Assembly (NCBI GenBank): GCA_017560905.1 | Contig: JAFZEA010000005.1 | Coordinates: 1-48,604 of the forward strand | Direction of reading: 5' to 3' | From: Clostridia bacterium | GTDB taxonomy: Bacteria; Bacillota; Clostridia; Oscillospirales; QAKW01 | DNA: 48,604 bases | In this document: in pieces, positions 24,975 to 33,998 of the stretch | Layout of the letters: the number at the start of each line of letters is the position of its first letter | Numbering within the stretch: position 1 is the first letter of the stretch | Notes under the pieces: model-generated | What the model was told of the DNA's origin: nothing | Seen by the model: the letters and a program-made list of their open reading frames with translations, nothing else | The model's database searches: none | Position numbers and translations under genes: made by a program

Positions 24975-25193
24975 GTGTCCAAATCGGATATGATCGAGTT
25001 GGAGGGTGTTGTTCTGGAAGCGATGCCCGGCGCTACCTTCAAGGTACAGCTGGACAACGGCTATCAGATCCAGGCCCACATCAGCGGTAAGCTGAGAATG
25101 AATTATATTAAGATTTTGCCCGGTGACAAGGTGACCGTAGAGATGAGTCCCTACGACCTGACCAAGGGTAGAATTATATGGAGAGCGAAATAA
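24975..25193 (+). CDS. infA: Translation initiation factor IF-1
   Basis: A 72-residue OB-fold factor that blocks the A site during initiation. It begins from GTG as [21 protein letters not shown] and ends [17 protein letters not shown] lies 8 nt upstream. The KOW-type protein that some Gram-positives carry between map and infA is not present; the 71-nt gap holds no frame. Confidence 0.96.
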   Translation: MSKSDMIELEGVVLEAMPGATFKVQLDNGYQIQAHISGKLRMNYIKILPGDKVTVEMSPYDLTKGRIIWRAK

Positions 25194-25223
25194 ACGCTTT
25201 ACACCTGAAGGAGGTAATTGACA

Positions 25224-25337
25224 ATGAAGGTAAGACCTTCCGTTAAACCCATTTGCGAAAAGTGCAAAGTTATTAAAAGACATGGCAAGATCATGGTGAT
25301 CTGCCCCAACCCCAAACATAAACAAAGACAAGGATAA
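25224..25337 (+). CDS. rpmJ: Ribosomal protein L36 (bL36)
   Basis: A 37-codon gene. The product begins [17 protein letters not shown] and ends HKQRQG, with zinc ligands Cys11, Cys14, Cys27 and His32, so it is the zinc-containing (C+) form. GAAGGAGG lies 9 nt before the ATG. Position between infA and rpsM is standard. Confidence 0.96.
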   Translation: MKVRPSVKPICEKCKVIKRHGKIMVICPNPKHKQRQG

Positions 25338-25352
25338 GTGAGGTGCAAATAA

Positions 25353-25721
25353 ATGGCTAGAATTGCTGGTGTAGACTTACCAAATGATAAAAGAGTGGAA
25401 ATCGGTCTGACCTATATCTACGGCATTGGCAGAAAATCTTCTAACGATATTCTGGCAGCCGCCGGTATCAATCCCGATACCAGAGTTAAGGACTTGACCG
25501 AGGATGAAGTTGCTAAGATCAGAGATGCCATTGAAGCCGGTTATACCGTAGAGGGTGACCTGAGAAGAAATGTAGCGATGGATATCAAGCATCTGATCGA
25601 GATCGGATGTTACAGAGGCGCTCGTCACAAGAAGAGCCTGCCCGTTCGCGGTCAGCGTTCCAAGACCAACGCCAGAACAAGAAAAGGCCCCAGAAAAACC
25701 ATGGCCAATAAGAAGAAGTAA
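25353..25721 (+). CDS. rpsM: Ribosomal protein S13 (uS13)
   Basis: A 122-residue 30S head protein that contacts the P-site tRNA. It begins [21 protein letters not shown] and carries [20 protein letters not shown] near a basic tail. Its ribosome binding site GTGAGGTG is moderate. rpsK follows after 14 nt. Confidence 0.97.
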   Translation: MARIAGVDLPNDKRVEIGLTYIYGIGRKSSNDILAAAGINPDTRVKDLTEDEVAKIRDAIEAGYTVEGDLRRNVAMDIKHLIEIGCYRGARHKKSLPVRGQRSKTNARTRKGPRKTMANKKK

Positions 25722-25735
25722 GGAGGGATTGCGTT

Positions 25736-26134
25736 ATGGCTAAAGCTACTGCTAAGAAAACGACCGGTAAGCGTCGTGTTAAGAAGAATATTGAGCGTGG
25801 AGCAGCTCATATCCGTTCCACCTTTAACAACACTTTGGTGACCATTTCCGATGTAAACGGAAATGCAATCAGCTGGGCAAGCGCCGGCGAAATGGGCTTT
25901 AAGGGTTCTCGTAAGAGCACTCCTTATGCTGCTCAGATGGCCGCTGAAAAGGCTGCCAAGGCTGCTATGGAACACGGTATGAAAACTGTCGAAGTATATG
26001 TCAAGGGACCCGGTGCCGGCCGTGAGGCTGCTATCCGTGCTCTGCAGACCGCAGGTCTGGAGATCAGCCTGATCAAGGATGTTACTCCCATTCCTCATAA
26101 CGGCTGCAGACCCCCCAAGAGAAGAAGAGTATAA
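25736..26134 (+). CDS. rpsK: Ribosomal protein S11 (uS11)
   Basis: A 132-residue platform protein. After a Lys-rich N-terminal tail it shows [15 protein letters not shown], the [10 protein letters not shown] segment and the conserved end [19 protein letters not shown] precedes the ATG. Confidence 0.97.
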   Translation: MAKATAKKTTGKRRVKKNIERGAAHIRSTFNNTLVTISDVNGNAISWASAGEMGFKGSRKSTPYAAQMAAEKAAKAAMEHGMKTVEVYVKGPGAGREAAIRALQTAGLEISLIKDVTPIPHNGCRPPKRRRV

Positions 26135-26148
26135 GGAGGATTACCGAA

Positions 26149-26769
26149 ATGGCAAGATATACAGGATCTGTTTGCCGCCTGTGCAGAAGAGAGGGTCACA
26201 AGCTCTTTCTGAAGGGCGAGAGATGCTATTCTGACAAGTGTGCTATCAGCCGTCGTGCTCAGGCCCCCGGCCAGCACGGTCAGAGCAGAAAGAAGTTCTC
26301 CGAGTACGGTCTTCAGCTCAGAGAAAAACAAAAGGTTAAGAGATACTACGGCGTTCTGGAGAGCCAGTTCGCTAAGTACTTTGAAATGGCCGAAAAGAAG
26401 AGCGGTGTTACCGGTGAAAACCTGCTGCAGATCGTTGAGCGCAGACTGGACAACGTCGTATACCGTGCAGGTTACGCTATGTCCCGTCCCGAAGCCAGAC
26501 AGCTGGTTCGTCACGGTCACTTTACCATCAACGGTAAGAAAGTCAATATCCCGTCCTATCTCGTAGAAGTAGGCGATGAGATTGCCATCAAGGCAGACAG
26601 CATGAGCTCCGAAAAGATCAAGGCAATTCTGGCCGCCAATGAGAAGAAAGCCATCGTTAAGTGGCTGGAAGTCAACGGCACCGCTGCCAAGGTTGTAGCT
26701 CTTGCTCAGAAGGAAGACATTGACCTGCCGATCGAAGAGCATTTGATCGTCGAGTTGTACTCCAAATAA
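26149..26769 (+). CDS. rpsD: Ribosomal protein S4 (uS4)
   Basis: A 206-residue 16S assembly-initiating protein; in Bacillus it represses its own gene. The N-terminus has a Cys4 zinc site (Cys9, Cys12, Cys26, Cys31), so this is a C+ form. The S4 RNA-binding domain ([20 protein letters not shown] region, about residues 98-117) is intact. AAGGAGG precedes the ATG. Here rpsD sits in the alpha operon, between rpsK and rpoA. Confidence 0.97.
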   Translation: MARYTGSVCRLCRREGHKLFLKGERCYSDKCAISRRAQAPGQHGQSRKKFSEYGLQLREKQKVKRYYGVLESQFAKYFEMAEKKSGVTGENLLQIVERRLDNVVYRAGYAMSRPEARQLVRHGHFTINGKKVNIPSYLVEVGDEIAIKADSMSSEKIKAILAANEKKAIVKWLEVNGTAAKVVALAQKEDIDLPIEEHLIVELYSK

Positions 26770-26772
26770 GCA

Positions 26773-26796
26773 AAACCATTTGGTTTGGTTTTTTGG
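26773..26796 (+). terminator. Weak terminator or attenuator between rpsD and rpoA
   Basis: AAACCA (26773-26778) can pair with TGGTTT (26781-26786), followed by GG and six T. The stem is short, so partial termination or pausing is more likely than a full stop, because rpoA and rplQ downstream have no strong promoter of their own that I can see. Confidence 0.4.
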
Positions 26797-26840
26797 ATTT
26801 ATGTCGAGACTAATTTTAAATGCTTTAAGGAGGGTATGTC

Positions 26841-27791
26841 ATGATCGAAATTGAAAAGCCGAATATTTCCGCTGAAGTTTCCGGTGACAAGGGTCAGTAC
26901 GGTAAGTTCATCGTAGAGCCCTTGGAAAGAGGCTATGGCACCACGCTGGGCAACTCCCTGCGTCGGATACTGCTTTCCTCCCTGCCGGGCTGCGCGGTTG
27001 TCGCTGCGAGAATCAATAATGTGCCGCATGAGTTCACCACACTCGAGGGTGTTAAGGAAGACGTCACCGAGATCGTTCTCAATATCAAGGGTATTATCCC
27101 TAAGCTGTATTGCGACGGCCCCAAGACTGCATATCTGGATGCCGTAGGCCCCTGCGTTGTCACCGCCGGTGATATCAAGATGGACAGCGATGTCGAGATT
27201 CTCAATCCCGATCATATGATCGCAACTCTGGGTGAGGGCGCTGTCCTCAATCTGGAACTGATCATGGATCACGGCCGTGGCTATGTAGTCAGCGAGCATA
27301 ACAAGGAATATGTTGCCGGTCAGCTGAATCTGTTGGCTGTAGACAGCAGTTATTCCCCGGTGACCAAGGTTAACTATACGATCACCAACACCCGTGTTGG
27401 TCAGATTACTGACTTTGATAAGCTGACACTGGAAGTCTGGACCAACGGCGTTATCGACGCCAGTGAGTCCGTCTCCCTGGCTGCCAAGATCATGGATGAG
27501 CATCTGGGACTGTTTATCAACTTGTCCGAGTGTGCACGTAATGCCGAGATCATGGTAGAAAAAGATGAGACCAAGAAGGAAAAGGTTCTGGAAATGACCA
27601 TCGAGGAACTCGATCTTTCCGTTCGTTCCTTCAACTGTCTCAAGCGTGCCGGCATCAATACGGTAGAAGATCTGATCAACCGTACCGAGGACGATATGAT
27701 GAAGGTCAGAAATCTGGGACGCAAGTCGCTTGACGAGGTTATCGGCAAGCTTGCCTCTCTCGGACTGGCACTTAAGAAAGAAGAAGACTAA
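26841..27791 (+). CDS. rpoA: DNA-directed RNA polymerase subunit alpha
   Basis: The 316-residue alpha subunit nucleates RNA polymerase assembly. The N-terminal domain has the dimer motif [20 protein letters not shown] (about residues 33-52). The C-terminal domain binds UP elements and activators and contains the helix-hairpin-helix segments [12 protein letters not shown] and [19 protein letters not shown] precedes the ATG by 7 nt. It is followed by rplQ, the normal end of the alpha operon. Confidence 0.97.
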   Translation: MIEIEKPNISAEVSGDKGQYGKFIVEPLERGYGTTLGNSLRRILLSSLPGCAVVAARINNVPHEFTTLEGVKEDVTEIVLNIKGIIPKLYCDGPKTAYLDAVGPCVVTAGDIKMDSDVEILNPDHMIATLGEGAVLNLELIMDHGRGYVVSEHNKEYVAGQLNLLAVDSSYSPVTKVNYTITNTRVGQITDFDKLTLEVWTNGVIDASESVSLAAKIMDEHLGLFINLSECARNAEIMVEKDETKKEKVLEMTIEELDLSVRSFNCLKRAGINTVEDLINRTEDDMMKVRNLGRKSLDEVIGKLASLGLALKKEED

Positions 27792-27805
27792 AGGAGGGGA
27801 TACTC

Positions 27806-28147
27806 ATGGCAACTTACAGAAAGTTGGGCAGACCTACTGCACATAGAAAAGCTATGATGAGAGGTCTGGTTACCTACCTGCTGGAGAATGGTTCTATTGA
27901 GACCACTGTATACAGAGCGAAGGACGTTCGCCGCGTAGCAGAAAAGATGATTACCTTGGGCAAAAAGAATACTCTGCACTCCAAGAGACAGGCTCTTAGC
28001 TACATCACCAAAGAGGATGTTGTTAACAAGCTGTTCAACGAGATCGCACCCAAATATGCCGACCGCAACGGCGGTTATACACGTATTCTGAAGAAAGGCC
28101 CCCGTGTCGGCGATGCCGCCGAGATGGCAATCATTCAGCTGGTATAA
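27806..28147 (+). CDS. rplQ: Ribosomal protein L17 (bL17)
   Basis: The last gene of the superoperon, 113 residues. It begins [20 protein letters not shown] and ends [24 protein letters not shown] with no extra tail. AAGGAGGGG precedes the ATG. A hairpin follows 8 nt after the stop. Confidence 0.97.
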   Translation: MATYRKLGRPTAHRKAMMRGLVTYLLENGSIETTVYRAKDVRRVAEKMITLGKKNTLHSKRQALSYITKEDVVNKLFNEIAPKYADRNGGYTRILKKGPRVGDAAEMAIIQLV

Positions 28148-28154
28148 TTTATTT

Positions 28155-28190
28155 GAGGCACACTTCGTAAAGAAGTGTGCCTCAGTTATA
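28155..28190 (+). terminator. Hairpin closing the ribosomal superoperon
   Basis: GAGGCACACTTC (28155-28166) pairs perfectly with GAAGTGTGCCTC (28172-28183) over a 5-nt loop. The sequence after it (AGTTATATT) is only modestly T-rich, so termination may depend on the array behind it. The words GAGGCACACT recur at 46989-46998 beyond rpsT. Confidence 0.6.
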
Positions 28191-28350
28191 TTCGCCTTTC
28201 GGCGAGTGATATTACTACGCAGTGATATGATGCACTGCATCGTGATATTGCCTTCGGACAGCTTTCAGGAAAATATAATACCACTGAAACCGCAAGGTTT
28301 CAATATCACTTTTGCTATGCGGCAAAAATTTCTGCAAACGATAGTTTGCA
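28191..28350. repeat. Second hairpin array, downstream of rplQ
   Basis: A chain of short hairpins with ATAT-containing linkers: TTCGCC/GGCGA (28191-28205), GATGC/GCATC (about 28229-28241), TGAAACC-GCAA-GGTTTCA (about 28285-28302), TTTTGC/GCAAAA (about 28310-28326) and TGCAAAC-GATA-GTTTGCA (28333-28350). Linkers repeat GTGATATT, its complement AATATCAC, or ATATAAC. It resembles the ybaB-recR array in design and in the words ATATTGCC. Confidence 0.7.
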
Positions 28351-28377
28351 ATATAACTCTACCGCTATTTAAAATTG

Positions 28378-28542
28378 GGCGGCGTTCCATAGAGAGCAAC
28401 CGGTTTTTATCTGCAAATTTTCCATGCCATCTCGAGGGAAGCCTCGGAATACGCCAGTATTCCTACGTTGCCCACTTCGCCGCAAGAAAAATTTTCTATC
28501 TAAAAACTGCCAGATGGCACTTAAAACGAGATGTTTTTGTCA
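28378..28542 (+). repeat. Dispersed composite element, copy A
   Basis: It starts with GGCGGCGTTCCATAGAG (28378-28394), shared exactly with 36855-36871 in the same orientation. It ends with a segment of about 60 bp (28483-28542, including ATCTAAAAACTGCC and GGCACTTAAAA) found again, with a few changes, at 36964-37022 in the opposite orientation. The middle holds small inverted repeats such as GGAATACGCCAGTATTCC. No coding potential is evident. Confidence 0.65.
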
Positions 28543-28811
28543 CCGTCCTATAGATCTATAATTTTTACAATAGGACATTGACTATCTTATTAAGAAAAGG
28601 GGATATAAGAAAATGAAAAGATTTGTTACATTTCGTCGATGCGGTCTCGTCGGCGGAATACAGAGAAAAGCCTTGCGGCGCAAGGCTTCCTAAAACGATA
28701 CTTTTGTTTTAAATTGATTTTGGTAAGAATTGCAAGTTTGTATTTAGTACAAACTTGTTTTCTTTTATTTTATTATTTCTCTGTGGTGAAACGACTTTTT
28801 TGACACTCTAA
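28543..28811. other. Non-coding remainder of the rplQ-proS gap
   Basis: This AT-rich stretch contains hairpin AAGCCTTGC/GCAAGGCTT (28668-28688) and AAGTTTG-N9-CAAACTT (about 28731-28754). A 26-codon frame at 28613-28693 has a weak AGGGG site and overlaps the first hairpin; I do not call it a gene. The segment about 28765-28805 (TTTATTATTT then CTGTGG and GACTTTTT) resembles 9031-9072 upstream of mfd. Confidence 0.5.
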
Positions 28812-28847
28812 CAGAGCGTTTGGAAATTTCCAAACGCTCTGCTTTTT
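28812..28847. terminator. Perfect 30-nt palindrome, likely terminator
   Basis: CAGAGCGTTTGGAAA and its complement form a perfect 15-bp inverted repeat (28812-28841) followed on the plus strand by CTTTTTAAA. It lies 33 bp beyond the stop codon of the minus-strand proS gene. The T-run favours plus-strand termination; A residues on the other side make a bidirectional role possible. Confidence 0.7.
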
Positions 28848-28880
28848 AAATTTAATTAATATGCTTTTTTAAAAATCTGA

Positions 28881-30317
28881 TTAATATGCTTTGCCCCAGC
28901 AAACCATGGTTTTGGCGGGCTTACCGCAGCAGACACAAGTGTCTGACAGGTTTTCCTGCTCAAAGGGAATGCAACGGCTGCCGACTCCGGTCATCTCCTT
29001 GACCTTGTCTTCGCAAGCCTCGTCGCCGCACCACATAGCACGGACAAAACCGTCACCCTTGGTGGCCAGTTCATCAATGATCTGCTGAACAGAGGTACAA
29101 TCGTAGGTGCGCTTTTTGCGGTTTTCCAGTGCGCGGGCAAAGATGCCGTCGTGTACCTCCTGCAGTTTGGCAGGAATGGCGCTCTCCAACTCGTCCAGCG
29201 AAACTACGCTTTTTTCACCGTTGTGACGGGTGACCAGAACACACTGATTGTTTTCAATATCTCTGGGGCCGACCTCCAGTCGGAGCGGTACACCCTTCAT
29301 TTCGTATTCGGCAAACTTCCAGCCGGGGGAGTTGTCGGAATCGTCCACCTTAACACGGCAGTAAGAAGAAAGCTTTTCTTTGAGCTCGGCGGCTTTTTCC
29401 AGTACGCCGGCCTTGTGCTGAGCGATGGGTACGATGATGACCTGAATGGGCGCAACCTTGGGCGGCAGAACCAGACCGCTGTCATCGCCGTGGGTCATAA
29501 TAATGGCGCCGATCAGTCGGGTGGTGACACCCCAAGAGGTCTGGAAGGGGTGGACCAGCTGGTTTTCTTTGTTGGAATAGGTAATATCAAACGCTTTGGC
29601 AAAACCGTCACCGAAATAGTGAGAGGTACCGGCCTGCAGCGCTTTACCATCATGCATCAGTGCTTCAATGGCATAGGTGGCCTCGGCACCTGCGAACTTG
29701 TCGCTTTCTGTTTTTCTGCCCTTGATAACGGGCATTGCCAGCGTATTTTCGCAAAAATCTGCATAAATGTTGAGCATTCTCTCCGTTTCGGCAATAGCCT
29801 CTTGGGCGGTGGCGTGGATGGTGTGACCCTCCTGCCAGAGGAATTCACGGCTTCTGAGGAAAGGACGGGTGGTCTTTTCCCAGCGCACGACATTTACCCA
29901 CTGATTGTAGAGCTTGGGCAGATCTCTCCAAGACTGGATAATGTTGGCGTAGTGCTCGCAAAACAGAGTTTCCGAGGTAGGACGTACACACAGACGCTCC
30001 TCCAGCTTCTGGCTACCGCCGTGGGTGATCCAGGCAACCTCGGGCGCAAAACCTGCTACGTGCTCCTTTTCTTTATTGAGCAGGCTCTCAGGAATGAACA
30101 TGGGCATACATACATTCTCGTGTCCCGTCGCCTTGAACATACCGTCCAGAATGTGCTGAATGTTTTCCCAGATGGCGTATCCGTAAGGACGAATGGCCAT
30201 ACAGCCCTTGACACTGGTGTACTCGATCAGCTCTGCTTTCTTAACAACGTCGGTGTACCATTGCGCAAAATCTACCTCCATAGAGGTGATCTGCTCCACC
30301 TTTTTCTTATTATCCAC
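28881..30317 (-). CDS. proS: Prolyl-tRNA synthetase, archaeal/eukaryotic type
   Basis: A class II synthetase of 478 residues charging tRNA(Pro). It lacks the editing insertion of the long bacterial form and has the short archaeal-type architecture: catalytic motifs [25 protein letters not shown] and [14 protein letters not shown], the [12 protein letters not shown] motif 3, an anticodon-binding domain, and a C-terminal zinc-like domain with CGDEAC and CVCCGK, ending in the typical Tyr (GKAY). It stands alone on the minus strand, after the ribosomal superoperon. AAAGGAG lies 9 nt ahead of the start. Confidence 0.96.
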   Translation of the reverse strand: MDNKKKVEQITSMEVDFAQWYTDVVKKAELIEYTSVKGCMAIRPYGYAIWENIQHILDGMFKATGHENVCMPMFIPESLLNKEKEHVAGFAPEVAWITHGGSQKLEERLCVRPTSETLFCEHYANIIQSWRDLPKLYNQWVNVVRWEKTTRPFLRSREFLWQEGHTIHATAQEAIAETERMLNIYADFCENTLAMPVIKGRKTESDKFAGAEATYAIEALMHDGKALQAGTSHYFGDGFAKAFDITYSNKENQLVHPFQTSWGVTTRLIGAIIMTHGDDSGLVLPPKVAPIQVIIVPIAQHKAGVLEKAAELKEKLSSYCRVKVDDSDNSPGWKFAEYEMKGVPLRLEVGPRDIENNQCVLVTRHNGEKSVVSLDELESAIPAKLQEVHDGIFARALENRKKRTYDCTSVQQIIDELATKGDGFVRAMWCGDEACEDKVKEMTGVGSRCIPFEQENLSDTCVCCGKPAKTMVCWGKAY

Positions 30318-30362
30318 TTTGTTTTCTCCTTTAAAGTGTAGTCAAATCTTTGTAATACATAT

Positions 30363-30391
30363 ATATTAGCACACTCTTTGCAAAAATTAAA
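30363..30391 (-). promoter_or_regulatory. Possible proS promoter
   Basis: On the minus strand, TTTAAT (30391-30386) and TAATAT (30368-30363) are 17 nt apart, with TGC just before the -10 box (extended -10). The leader to proS would be about 40 nt, too short for a T-box riboswitch. Confidence 0.4.
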
Positions 30392-30422
30392 CAGTTATTT
30401 TGATTTTTTTTAAAAATACCCC

Positions 30423-30451
30423 TTTATTTTATTGGTACGATATGTTATTAT
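30423..30451 (+). promoter_or_regulatory. Possible promoter of the solute-binding lipoprotein gene
   Basis: TTTATT (30423-30428) and TATTAT (30446-30451) with 17-nt spacing and an extended TG two bases ahead. The segment resembles the promoter region of the foldase gene at 35245-35280 closely. Confidence 0.45.
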
Positions 30452-30491
30452 AAAATAAATGTAATGAAAGTCCATAAGGAGGAGTTGCGAT

Positions 30492-31829
30492 ATGAAAAAA
30501 ATGATGAAGCTCACTGCAATGCTGTTGGTACTGGTTATCGTATTCAGTATGACCGGTTGCACACTGAGCACACAGGACGTCGATGAAGAGGTCGTGTATG
30601 CCAAATTTACCATTGGTCTGCCCTATGATGCTGAGGATGCCAACTGGGAAGGCATAATGAACATGCTCAAAGACGAAGAGAATGGATTTGAATTTTGGAA
30701 CGATGCCATCGTTACCGTAGTCAGCGTACCCGAGGTAGGCACCGAGGAATATGCAGACTTTATCGACGATGTTTATTCCGGTAAAGTAGATATGTTTTTG
30801 TCTCCCCCCAGCCCCGAACTTGAAAAGCTGATTGAGGAAGACAAGATTTCCACCAACACCACTATGGTCAAGCAGGATGAGCGTCTGGGCGAGGATATGA
30901 TTCCTTTCTACAAGGATCTTTGTGTTGAGAGCGGCCGTCTGAGTTATGCAATTCCCTTTATGGGCAGCTATCAGGGCCTGTTCTTTAACACCGACGTTTT
31001 CGCAAGAGCAGAGGTAGAGGTTCCCACCGATTGGGCTTCTTTGAACACTGTGATTGCTCAGTTGAAGGAAAAGGGTATCACTCCCATAGCCGCCGGCTTT
31101 GCTGACGGTGCAAGATATTGGTTGGATGAGATGATCTTCTCTGAGGGTGGCGTTGCAGAGCATTCTGCCGTTCCTGCCAAGGGTATCATCAACAGCTGGG
31201 CCAGAGCGGTCAACAAAATCAAGAACCTTTACGATGCAGGCGCTTTCGGCGCATCTTCCGCTACCGATACTCACGACGTAGCCGTTGCTCAGTTTGTTAA
31301 CGAAGAGGCTGCTATGATCGTGTGCTCCTCTGCCGATCTTGCCGGCAAGGTCAGCACCGAGGCGGTTAAGGTTATGAGCTTCCCCGTTACCGATACCGGT
31401 ATCAAGGATAAGGATTCTTACATCGGTAAATCCGAGTACAATTTCTATATCAATTACAATTCTTTGAAGGAGGAGGTTGACGCCTCCACCAACCTGAGCG
31501 GTGTTATGACTGAGCTGATTACGGCCTTTATGATGGAAGAAACTTTCTATGTTGAGCTGTTTGAGCAAGAGGGAACCTTCCCCTTCAGAGCCTCCGCTTC
31601 CGCCAGTATGGATACACCTCTGGAGGAATCCGCCTGGGAGATCATCAACAATGCTAATGAAGCAGATATGCCTATGTCTACCTATATGCTTACCTTTGAT
31701 AATATGGAGAACGGTCTGGCCGATGTATTGCTCGGCACTGCTACTGTAGAGGACTATCTCAGCGATGTTACCGAAACGGAACTTGGCGCACAGGCTGCCA
31801 AAAAAGAGGAAGCTCTGAAAAAGAAATAA
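30492..31829 (+). CDS. Extracellular solute-binding lipoprotein (type 1, sugar-like)
   Basis: A 445-residue exported lipoprotein. The signal peptide (Lys-rich start, hydrophobic 8-20) ends in a lipobox with Cys23 (SMTGC). The remainder resembles family 1 solute-binding proteins of ABC importers, with GSYQGLFFNTDVFARA and PTDWASLNTVIAQLKEKGITPIA segments typical of sugar or oligosaccharide binders. No permease or ATPase gene lies nearby; instead a small membrane protein follows after 3 nt. It may serve a transporter encoded elsewhere or have a non-transport role. AAGGAGGAG precedes the ATG. The ligand is unknown. Confidence 0.82.
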   Translation: MKKMMKLTAMLLVLVIVFSMTGCTLSTQDVDEEVVYAKFTIGLPYDAEDANWEGIMNMLKDEENGFEFWNDAIVTVVSVPEVGTEEYADFIDDVYSGKVDMFLSPPSPELEKLIEEDKISTNTTMVKQDERLGEDMIPFYKDLCVESGRLSYAIPFMGSYQGLFFNTDVFARAEVEVPTDWASLNTVIAQLKEKGITPIAAGFADGARYWLDEMIFSEGGVAEHSAVPAKGIINSWARAVNKIKNLYDAGAFGASSATDTHDVAVAQFVNEEAAMIVCSSADLAGKVSTEAVKVMSFPVTDTGIKDKDSYIGKSEYNFYINYNSLKEEVDASTNLSGVMTELITAFMMEETFYVELFEQEGTFPFRASASASMDTPLEESAWEIINNANEADMPMSTYMLTFDNMENGLADVLLGTATVEDYLSDVTETELGAQAAKKEEALKKK

Positions 31830-31832
31830 TCT

Positions 31833-32228
31833 ATGAGTAAGAAAGCTGCATTTATATTTATCGGCGGCATATTACTGGCCATCGCTGTGATCAGTATAGT
31901 CAGCATTATTGTCTGGGGACCCAAGCCCGAGGTGGCATATGTTTACGTGACCACAGAGGGATTTGGCGAGGACAAGGATGTAGAGCAAAAGCTCTTGACC
32001 ATCACGCCGGGCGATCCTATTTCCGACGTATTCAGTTTAAAGTATAAGGAGTATTACGAATTCTTTGAAAAGCCGTTGGTCAGTGCCAATGAGTTTATAG
32101 ACTTTTTGGGAAAAAAGAAAACCGCAAGTGCAAAGATCCGCGTATATATTGACGGTGTACTGACGCTGGATATCGAGCAGGCATATCTCGGCACAGGCAG
32201 TAATATCAAGATCGTATATCAGGAATAA
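31833..32228 (+). CDS. Small membrane-anchored protein of unknown function
   Basis: A 131-residue protein with one N-terminal membrane span (about residues 6-28, very hydrophobic) and an outside domain of about 100 residues. I recognise no family. The domain has alternating hydrophobic and charged stretches, ending TGSNIKIVYQE, which suggests a small beta-rich fold. It begins 3 nt after the solute-binding lipoprotein and is followed by a terminator, so the two form a two-gene operon and may work together. No ribosome binding site of consensus type is present; translation is probably coupled. Confidence 0.75.
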   Translation: MSKKAAFIFIGGILLAIAVISIVSIIVWGPKPEVAYVYVTTEGFGEDKDVEQKLLTITPGDPISDVFSLKYKEYYEFFEKPLVSANEFIDFLGKKKTASAKIRVYIDGVLTLDIEQAYLGTGSNIKIVYQE

Positions 32229-32238
32229 CAAAATAAAG

Positions 32239-32266
32239 AAGGAGCCTGCAAGCAGGCTCCTTTTCT
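32239..32266 (+). terminator. Intrinsic terminator after the two-gene lipoprotein operon
   Basis: AAGGAGCCTGC pairs with GCAGGCTCCTT (32239-32262), followed by TTCTTG. It starts 10 nt after the stop codon. The ribosome binding site AAGGAG of the next gene follows at once at 32270-32275. Confidence 0.85.
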
Positions 32267-32279
32267 TGTAAGGAGAAAT

Positions 32280-33983
32280 ATGAAAAAAATAACAACCATA
32301 TGTTTAGTGGCAATACTGTGTCTTAGTATGCCGATCTGTCTGGCCGCCGAAGGGCAAGCGGCCACATCCAAGCTGGTGGCCATCACCTTTGATGACGGTC
32401 CCAGCGGCTATACGCCCGCATTGCTGGATGGTCTGAAGGCAAGAGGTGCCAAGGCGACCTTTTTTGTGGTAGGCAATCGTGTTAACAGCTACTCTTCTAC
32501 TATGTATCGCATTGTAAACGAGGGACATCAGCTGGGCAACCATACCACCACACATCCCAATCTGAATACGCTGTCGTTGGCAGGGGTGAGGAGTGAACTC
32601 AATACCTGCGAGAGCCGACTTGCGGCATACGGAGGCAATCAGACCTATTGTATTCGCCCTCCTTACGGCAATCATAATGCAAACGTCCGCTCGGCGGCCA
32701 ACGGCGCTTTGATCTTGTGGAGTGTAGATACTCTGGATTGGCAAAGCTGCAATGCCGATGCCGTTTATAACAAAATTATCAGCAATACCACTGATGGCAG
32801 TATCGTGCTGTTGCACGACTTGTATCCTACCAGTGTGCAGGGTGCGCTGCGTGCCATTGATACCCTTAAGGCACGGGGGTATGAATTTGTGACGGTCAAC
32901 GAATTGTTCCGCCGTCGAGGCATTACCTTGCAAAAGGGCGGGACTTACAGCGCAGCTTACAATCAAGGCTTTACCCTCCCTGCAATCGGAACACCCGAAA
33001 CACCGACCGCCACGGTTACCAACGTAAAGGGCGGCAAAAAAGTGACCCTCAGCTGTGATACTGAGGACACGGTGATCTATTATACTACGGACGGCACCGC
33101 CCCCACAGAAAAAAGTAAAAAATATAGCGGTAGCATTAAGCTGACCGCCGCCGCCGAAATTCGCGCCGTGGCGTATAACGGCTTGTGGAGTGACGTGCTG
33201 ATCAAAAAGATTGAGGTGGCGTCCACACCTGCGCCTGAGATACAGTTTGAAAACGGTGTGCTGACGTTAACGGCGGCAAAGGGTGTGACACTCTACGGCA
33301 CCCAAGACGGCAGTAAGCCCACAACAAGCAGTCCCAAATACACGGCGGCGGTCACACCTGATCCGACCTACCGTGTGTTGGCACGTTCGTCGGGAAAAAG
33401 TGATCGGTATATCACGTATACCGTGACCAAGCACGGCAAGCTGTATACCGACGTTGTCGATACCGCCTGGTACTACAAGGCGGTGGGCGAGGCGGAAGCA
33501 AGAGGCATTATGCGAGGAACGGAAGAATATGCGTTTTCTCCCGAAGCTTCTGTCAGCCGTGCGATGTTTGTAACGGCACTTTACCGTATGTCGCCCGATG
33601 CAAACAATGATTTTGCCGATACGGATTTTACCGACTGTGAGCAAAACAAGTGGTATAGTGACGCTGTCAACTGGGCGACACAGATCGGTATTGTCAAAGG
33701 TATGGGTGACGGGCGGTTTGCACCGAATGACGGCATGAGCCGACAGGAGATGTGCTGTATGTTAAACCGCTATCTGAAATATTATCGGATATCTCTTACC
33801 AAAGTGAACAGAGAGGCGTTTGCCGATGCATCCGAGATCGCCATTTGGGCGGTCAAAGATGTCACTGCACTGTACGAGATGAAGCTGATCAACGGCGTGG
33901 GTGACGGTTGCTTTGCGCCGAAATTGGTCGCTTCTCGAGCTGAGTGCGCTAAAATATTGGTAGAGCTGGACACAAAAATCTAA
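32280..33983 (+). CDS. Exported polysaccharide deacetylase with SLH repeats
   Basis: A 567-residue modular surface enzyme. After a signal peptide (about 1-23) comes a NodB domain with TFDDGP at 36-41 (Asp38/Asp39), the metal ligands His88 and His92, RPPYG at 126-130, TLDW at 151-154 and LLHD at 177-180, the full set for a metal-dependent carbohydrate-ester or amide hydrolase. Then come two repeats like the chitobiase/beta-hexosaminidase C-terminal domain (YYTTDGTAPT near 266 and LYGTQDGSKPT near 340) and three SLH repeats from about 390 to the end, which should bind it to the cell wall. Likely substrates are peptidoglycan or secondary wall polymers; this is inference. Confidence 0.9.
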   Translation: MKKITTICLVAILCLSMPICLAAEGQAATSKLVAITFDDGPSGYTPALLDGLKARGAKATFFVVGNRVNSYSSTMYRIVNEGHQLGNHTTTHPNLNTLSLAGVRSELNTCESRLAAYGGNQTYCIRPPYGNHNANVRSAANGALILWSVDTLDWQSCNADAVYNKIISNTTDGSIVLLHDLYPTSVQGALRAIDTLKARGYEFVTVNELFRRRGITLQKGGTYSAAYNQGFTLPAIGTPETPTATVTNVKGGKKVTLSCDTEDTVIYYTTDGTAPTEKSKKYSGSIKLTAAAEIRAVAYNGLWSDVLIKKIEVASTPAPEIQFENGVLTLTAAKGVTLYGTQDGSKPTTSSPKYTAAVTPDPTYRVLARSSGKSDRYITYTVTKHGKLYTDVVDTAWYYKAVGEAEARGIMRGTEEYAFSPEASVSRAMFVTALYRMSPDANNDFADTDFTDCEQNKWYSDAVNWATQIGIVKGMGDGRFAPNDGMSRQEMCCMLNRYLKYYRISLTKVNREAFADASEIAIWAVKDVTALYEMKLINGVGDGCFAPKLVASRAECAKILVELDTKI

Positions 33984-33998
33984 AATAGGAGGTAAAAA

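Noticed and set aside
28613-28693. A 26-codon basic peptide frame
   Set aside because: Weak ribosome binding site, overlap with a hairpin, no neighbours that suggest a leader peptide, and no family.
30318-30400. T-box riboswitch upstream of proS
   Set aside because: The leader on the minus strand is only about 40 nt from the best promoter, with no T-box sequence or specifier stem.
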